Below, piece by piece: positions 61,243 through 64,000 of a stretch of DNA of 64,000 bases. The stretch spans positions 186,001 through 250,000 of the forward strand of contig CAWJXA010000007.1 of the NCBI GenBank assembly GCA_963846715.1, given 5' to 3'. Origin of the DNA: Bog-257 sp963846715. Its GTDB lineage: Bacteria; Acidobacteriota; Terriglobia; Terriglobales; Acidobacteriaceae. Position 1 is the first letter of the stretch, and the number at the start of each line of letters is the position of its first letter. The notes under the pieces are model-generated. The model was not told the DNA's origin and searched no databases. It was given only the letters and a program-made list of their open reading frames with translations. The translations under genes and the position numbers were made by a program.

Positions 61243-61653
61243 ATGAAGGGTGCGCTGCCAGTTCGGGTCCGCTTCGGAGCATTTGAATTTGACCTCACGA
61301 CCGGAGAATTGATCGAGACTGCCACCAAACACAGGGTCGTCCTTTCGGATCGGCTGTTCTGGCTGCTGGTCATGCTGGTGAAGCGCGAAGGCGCAATGGT
61401 CACCCGCGAGGAAATCCAGAAGAAATTCTGGCCAGACCAGACGGTCGTCGAATTCGATCACGGTACTAACGTGGTCATCGGCAAACTACGCAAGACGCTG
61501 GGCGACTGCGCCGACGAGCCGAAATACATCGAGACGCTGGCCCGATGGCGAGGCTATCGGCTGATGGTACCAGTCGAGCGGGTCACGGCGACCGACGATG
61601 AGTCTTCGAGTAGCGAGCTTTCGGAGGTGCGCCCTCTCAAAACCACTCCATGA
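61243..61653 (+). CDS. Stand-alone OmpR/PhoB-type winged-helix domain protein
   Basis: 136 residues from ATG 61243 (GTG 61234 is an alternative). Residues about 8-110 are a winged helix: RVRFGAFEFDLTTGELIETA, LFWLLVMLVKREGAMVTREE, FWPDQTVVEFDHGTNVVIGK, LRKTLGDCADEPKYIETLAR and RGYRL. In Acidobacteriota this domain is normally fused to TPR or kinase domains. Here it ends after a 25-residue Ser/Asp-rich tail. It is either a compact regulator or a truncated relic; no continuation is found downstream in any frame. Confidence 0.83.
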   Translation: MKGALPVRVRFGAFEFDLTTGELIETATKHRVVLSDRLFWLLVMLVKREGAMVTREEIQKKFWPDQTVVEFDHGTNVVIGKLRKTLGDCADEPKYIETLARWRGYRLMVPVERVTATDDESSSSELSEVRPLKTTP

Positions 61654-61664
61654 GATATCTTCTA

Positions 61665-61865
61665 TTATTGATCTCGACTCCGCCAGCGCCCAAAGGCGGT
61701 AGTCGCTTTGATTTCGGGAGGCTCTTCGAGAGCGACGGCGGAGCTGCGGCCGCCAGGTCCACGGCGAAGAGGCACCCGGACACGAGCATACAGGTCCTGC
61801 GGTTCCGCGGGGCCGCGCCGCAAAAGACGGCGCACGAGGTCTTGTAACGCTGGCAGGAATTTCAT
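61665..61865 (-). CDS. Small basic protein downstream of purF
   Basis: 66 residues from ATG 61865, with GGAGG nine bases upstream and a gap of only 28 bases after purF. Sequence: LQDLVRRLLRRGPAEPQDLY, then RVRVPLRRGPGGRSSAVALE. I recall short proteins of this shape in Acidobacteria and related phyla, with an RRGPGGRS-type block, but know no function. Called because of its ribosome-binding site, position and block; coding status is moderate. Confidence 0.45.
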   Translation of the reverse strand: MKFLPALQDLVRRLLRRGPAEPQDLYARVRVPLRRGPGGRSSAVALEEPPEIKATTAFGRWRSRDQ

Positions 61866-61893
61866 CGACGTTCGCCTCCGTAAGGACGGGGGA

Positions 61894-63336
61894 TCACTCG
61901 GCGACAACCATGGCGGGCGGCGCCGGTGCGACCTCTTCAACGCCCACGATGTTGGTCGGATACTTGCCGGTGTAGCAGGCGGTGCAGAACAGATTTTCCT
62001 CGCCGTGACCGGCCGCTTTGCGCAGACCTTCCAGCGAAAGATACGCCAGCGAATCGGCGCCGATGTACTCGCGAATCTCTTCCACCGACTTGTTGGCCGC
62101 GATCAACTGGTTCTTGGAAGGCGTATCCACTCCGTAGTAGCAGGGCGAGATCGTAGGCGGGCAGGAGATGCGCATGTGCACCTCTTTCGCTCCCGACTCG
62201 CGCACCATGCGCACGATCTTGCGGCTGGTAGTACCGCGCACGATGGAGTCGTCGATCAGCACGACCCGTTTGCCCTCAAGTACATTGCGCACCGGATTCA
62301 GCTTGAGCTTTACGCCAAAGTCGCGCACCCGCTGCTCTGGCTCGATGAAGGTGCGGCCGACGTAGTGGTTGCGGATTAACCCGAACTGGATCGGGATCTC
62401 GCTCTGGTACGAGTAGCCCAGTGCTGCGGTGACTCCCGAGTCGGGGATGGGAACCACAATGTCCGCCTCCACCGGCGATTCGAGAGCGAGCTGGCGGCCC
62501 ATGGCGTCGCGCGTCTGCTGCACCGCCTTGCCAAACACCAGGCTGTCGGGACGCGAGAAGTAAACATGCTCAAAGATACAACTGGATTGCGGCTGCTTCG
62601 GCGAATAAAACCGGGAATGCACGCCTTCCGGACCGACAATCACCAACTCGCCCGGCTGCACTTCGCGCTCGTAGGTGGCCCCGATCAGGTCGAAGGCACA
62701 GGTCTCGGAGGCGAAGACGATGGTGTCAGTCCGGTGGGCTGCCTCGCCCGATATGCGTCCCATGACCAGCGGACGAAATCCCCGCGGGTCGCGTGCCGCG
62801 AAGACACGGTCAGCGGTCAGCATCACCAGCGAGAATGCGCCCTCGATGCGGCGCAGGGAATCGGCAACCGCGTCCGGCAAAGTCTGCTCGCGCGAACGCG
62901 CAATCAGGTGGACAACAACTTCCGTGTCGCTGGTGGTCTGAAAGATGGAGCCTGCCTGCTCTAGTTGGGCGTGAATCTCCACCGCATTGGTCAGGTTGCC
63001 ATTGTGCGCCAGCGCAATCTTGCCCTTGTTGCACTCCACCATGATGGGCTGGGCGTTGAGCAAGGCAGAATCGCCCGCGGTCGAATAGCGCGTGTGGCCA
63101 ATGGCCAGCGAGCCGGGAACTCGCGCCAGGGCATCGGCATTGAAAATGTCGGACACTAACCCCATGGCCTTGTGCAGCTGAAGTTGCTCCCCGTTGGAGG
63201 ACGCAATCCCCGCCGACTCCTGTCCACGATGTTGCAGCGCGTACAGGCTGAGGTAGGCGAGCTTGGAAGCTTCAGGATGGCCATAGATGGCCACCACGCC
63301 ACATTCTTCTCGTAGCTTGTCGGAAGGAATCAGCAT
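61894..63336 (-). CDS. purF: Amidophosphoribosyltransferase
   Basis: 480 residues. An 11-residue propeptide precedes the N-terminal nucleophile Cys in EECGVVAIYGHPEASKLAYL. The glutaminase domain has LQHRGQESAGIAS, GHTRYSTAGDSALLNAQPIM and ALAHNGNLTNA. The phosphoribosyltransferase part has VVLIDDSIVRGTTSRKIVRM (PRPP motif). Cysteines for a 4Fe-4S cluster are in ISCPPTISPCYYG and LFCTACYTGKYP, the Bacillus-type enzyme. It makes phosphoribosylamine from PRPP and glutamine, the first step of purine synthesis. purL lies upstream of it on the same strand. Confidence 0.97.
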   Translation of the reverse strand: MLIPSDKLREECGVVAIYGHPEASKLAYLSLYALQHRGQESAGIASSNGEQLQLHKAMGLVSDIFNADALARVPGSLAIGHTRYSTAGDSALLNAQPIMVECNKGKIALAHNGNLTNAVEIHAQLEQAGSIFQTTSDTEVVVHLIARSREQTLPDAVADSLRRIEGAFSLVMLTADRVFAARDPRGFRPLVMGRISGEAAHRTDTIVFASETCAFDLIGATYEREVQPGELVIVGPEGVHSRFYSPKQPQSSCIFEHVYFSRPDSLVFGKAVQQTRDAMGRQLALESPVEADIVVPIPDSGVTAALGYSYQSEIPIQFGLIRNHYVGRTFIEPEQRVRDFGVKLKLNPVRNVLEGKRVVLIDDSIVRGTTSRKIVRMVRESGAKEVHMRISCPPTISPCYYGVDTPSKNQLIAANKSVEEIREYIGADSLAYLSLEGLRKAAGHGEENLFCTACYTGKYPTNIVGVEEVAPAPPAMVVAE

Positions 63337-63436
63337 CGCTCACCTGATGTTGGGCCTTGGGCCCAAATTCTATTGATCACGCGAACCAGAATTCTCACAC
63401 TTTGAAAGGGCGCGCCTTCAGAAGCTGCACCCGCTC

Positions 63437-63621
63437 GGGTAGTGCGGGCCTTCAGGCCCGCGTTTAGCGCTAATCTATGAAAGCCGGCTTTAGCCGCCGG
63501 GGTACTTCGTCTCAACCCTAGCGAAACACGAATTTTGGCGACATCGTGAAATGTCCCTCAGGGCCTAAAAGGCCACTTCCTCAACAACTCGTTGACGCGG
63601 CGCTGAAGCGCCGAACTACCC
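63437..63621. repeat. Diverged core-B palindromic repeat between purL and purF
   Basis: GGGTAGTGCGGGCCTTCAGG at the left and CGGCGCTGAAGCGCCGAACT at the right delimit a core-B element. Its middle (GGCTTTAGCCGCC; CAGGGCCTAAAAGGCC) has diverged from the 22.6- and 34-kb copies. The outer shells are absent. It splits two genes of the same pathway. Confidence 0.8.
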
Positions 63622-63642
63622 GACCCTTGGCCTACCCCGCTG

Positions 63643-64000
63643 TCAGCTCTTCTGCAGCGCTCCCGGTACCAGCCGCTCCTCGGTCTCCACGTGCAGTGCG
63701 CGTTCCAAGGCACTTCCCCATGCCTCACGCAATTCGGAGACGTCTGCCTGGACGGTCCTCACGCCGTCAATACTAATTTCCAATTTTGCGAGGATGGTAT
63801 CACCAATCTGTTCTAGAGCCAGGCCGTATTTTTCCGCTACTTGTTGGATTCGCTGAACGTTTTGCGGGTCGCAGGAAATGAGCACGCGGCTGGCATCCTC
63901 GCCAAAAAGCACAAATTCCGGCACTAATCCGTTGGAGCCAAGGTTCACCCGGGCGCCAATTCCCCGGGCGAATCCGCACTCCGCCAGGGTGACTGCCAAG
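63643..64000 (-). CDS. purL: C-terminal part of phosphoribosylformylglycinamidine synthase PurL, partial
   Basis: The frame is open to the window edge, so only the last 119 residues are visible. LAVTLAECGFARGIGARVNL corresponds to the PurL G-G-L-A-V-A-L-A-E motif near the C-terminal AIRS domain. FVLFGEDASRVLISCDPQN matches the F-G-E-x-x-x-R-V motif, followed by AEKYGLALEQIGDT. The protein makes FGAM from FGAR, ATP and glutamine. The order purL-purF is common in the phylum. The small C-terminal extension (DGVRTVQADVSELREAWGSA) is normal. Confidence 0.92.
   Translation of the reverse strand, partial: LAVTLAECGFARGIGARVNLGSNGLVPEFVLFGEDASRVLISCDPQNVQRIQQVAEKYGLALEQIGDTILAKLEISIDGVRTVQADVSELREAWGSALERALHVETEERLVPGALQKS

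Noticed and set aside
1..64000. CRISPR array, rRNA or tRNA genes
   Set aside because: No regularly spaced direct repeats with unique spacers and no tRNA T-loop/acceptor pattern recognised by eye; a covariance-model scan would be needed to exclude tRNAs fully.

Overview
The window reads as a high-GC chromosomal segment of a soil-type Acidobacteriota (Terriglobia/Koribacter-like) genome. This is an inference from content: an Oar-like TonB receptor with an N-terminal carboxypeptidase-regulatory domain, PEP-CTERM proteins, a GloVer tandem-repeat protein, large TPR proteins, a PhoB-type winged-helix protein, and intergenic palindromic repeats of the kind abundant in that phylum. I see no rRNA, tRNA or CRISPR.

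Layout. 0-7 kb: end of a heme-oxygenase-fold protein, an unknown polytopic membrane protein, a small molybdopterin-oxidoreductase-like secreted protein and a 1071-residue TonB receptor. 7.7-10.1 kb: an IS91-like element with an HUH transposase and a tyrosine recombinase as overlapping genes. 10-26 kb: housekeeping and small genes (HTH-TOBE regulator, rsmG, orphan HTH antitoxin-like genes, CPBP protease, dusB, adenosine deaminase, amino-acid permease, DUF900 hydrolase, DPP IV-type peptidase, zinc-ribbon coiled-coil protein, RlmI-like methyltransferase). 26-30.3 kb: secreted proteins, including two paralogous PEP-CTERM(-like) proteins on either side of a GloVer repeat protein. 30-39 kb: esterase, DUF2393 protein, oligopeptide ABC ATPase, Ogt, DUF1254 lipoprotein, OmpA-family protein and a pair of duplicated small-domain proteins.

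39-54 kb is the most distinctive part. Two divergent operons share a control region near 49.7-49.9 kb. The leftward one encodes a giant TPR protein ending in an outer-membrane beta-barrel, a GT4 glycosyltransferase, a nucleotidyltransferase with a beta-helix, a STAS protein, a Wzx-like flippase, a ParB-like protein, a small secreted protein and a thymidylate-kinase-like protein. The rightward one encodes a polytopic membrane protein, membrane-anchored and Ig-like secreted proteins and a small exported protein. I infer a glycan assembly and export locus. Several of its genes are broken: there is an in-frame amber codon in the nucleotidyltransferase and a run of six single-base frameshifts between about 51.08 and 53.24 kb. 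54-64 kb: a TPR protein, dgt, GH17 glucanase, BlaI-like repressor (frameshifted), a secreted protein, a solitary winged-helix protein, purF with a small partner, and the start of the purL C-terminus.

Intergenic DNA carries modular palindromic repeats: outer arms (GTGTCAGGGCACGACTT / AGTCGTGCC) enclosing inner arms (GAGGCTGCTGAAAAA / TTTTTCAGCAGCCTC) enclosing exchangeable cores. Two copies 11 kb apart are about 98% identical in inverse orientation.
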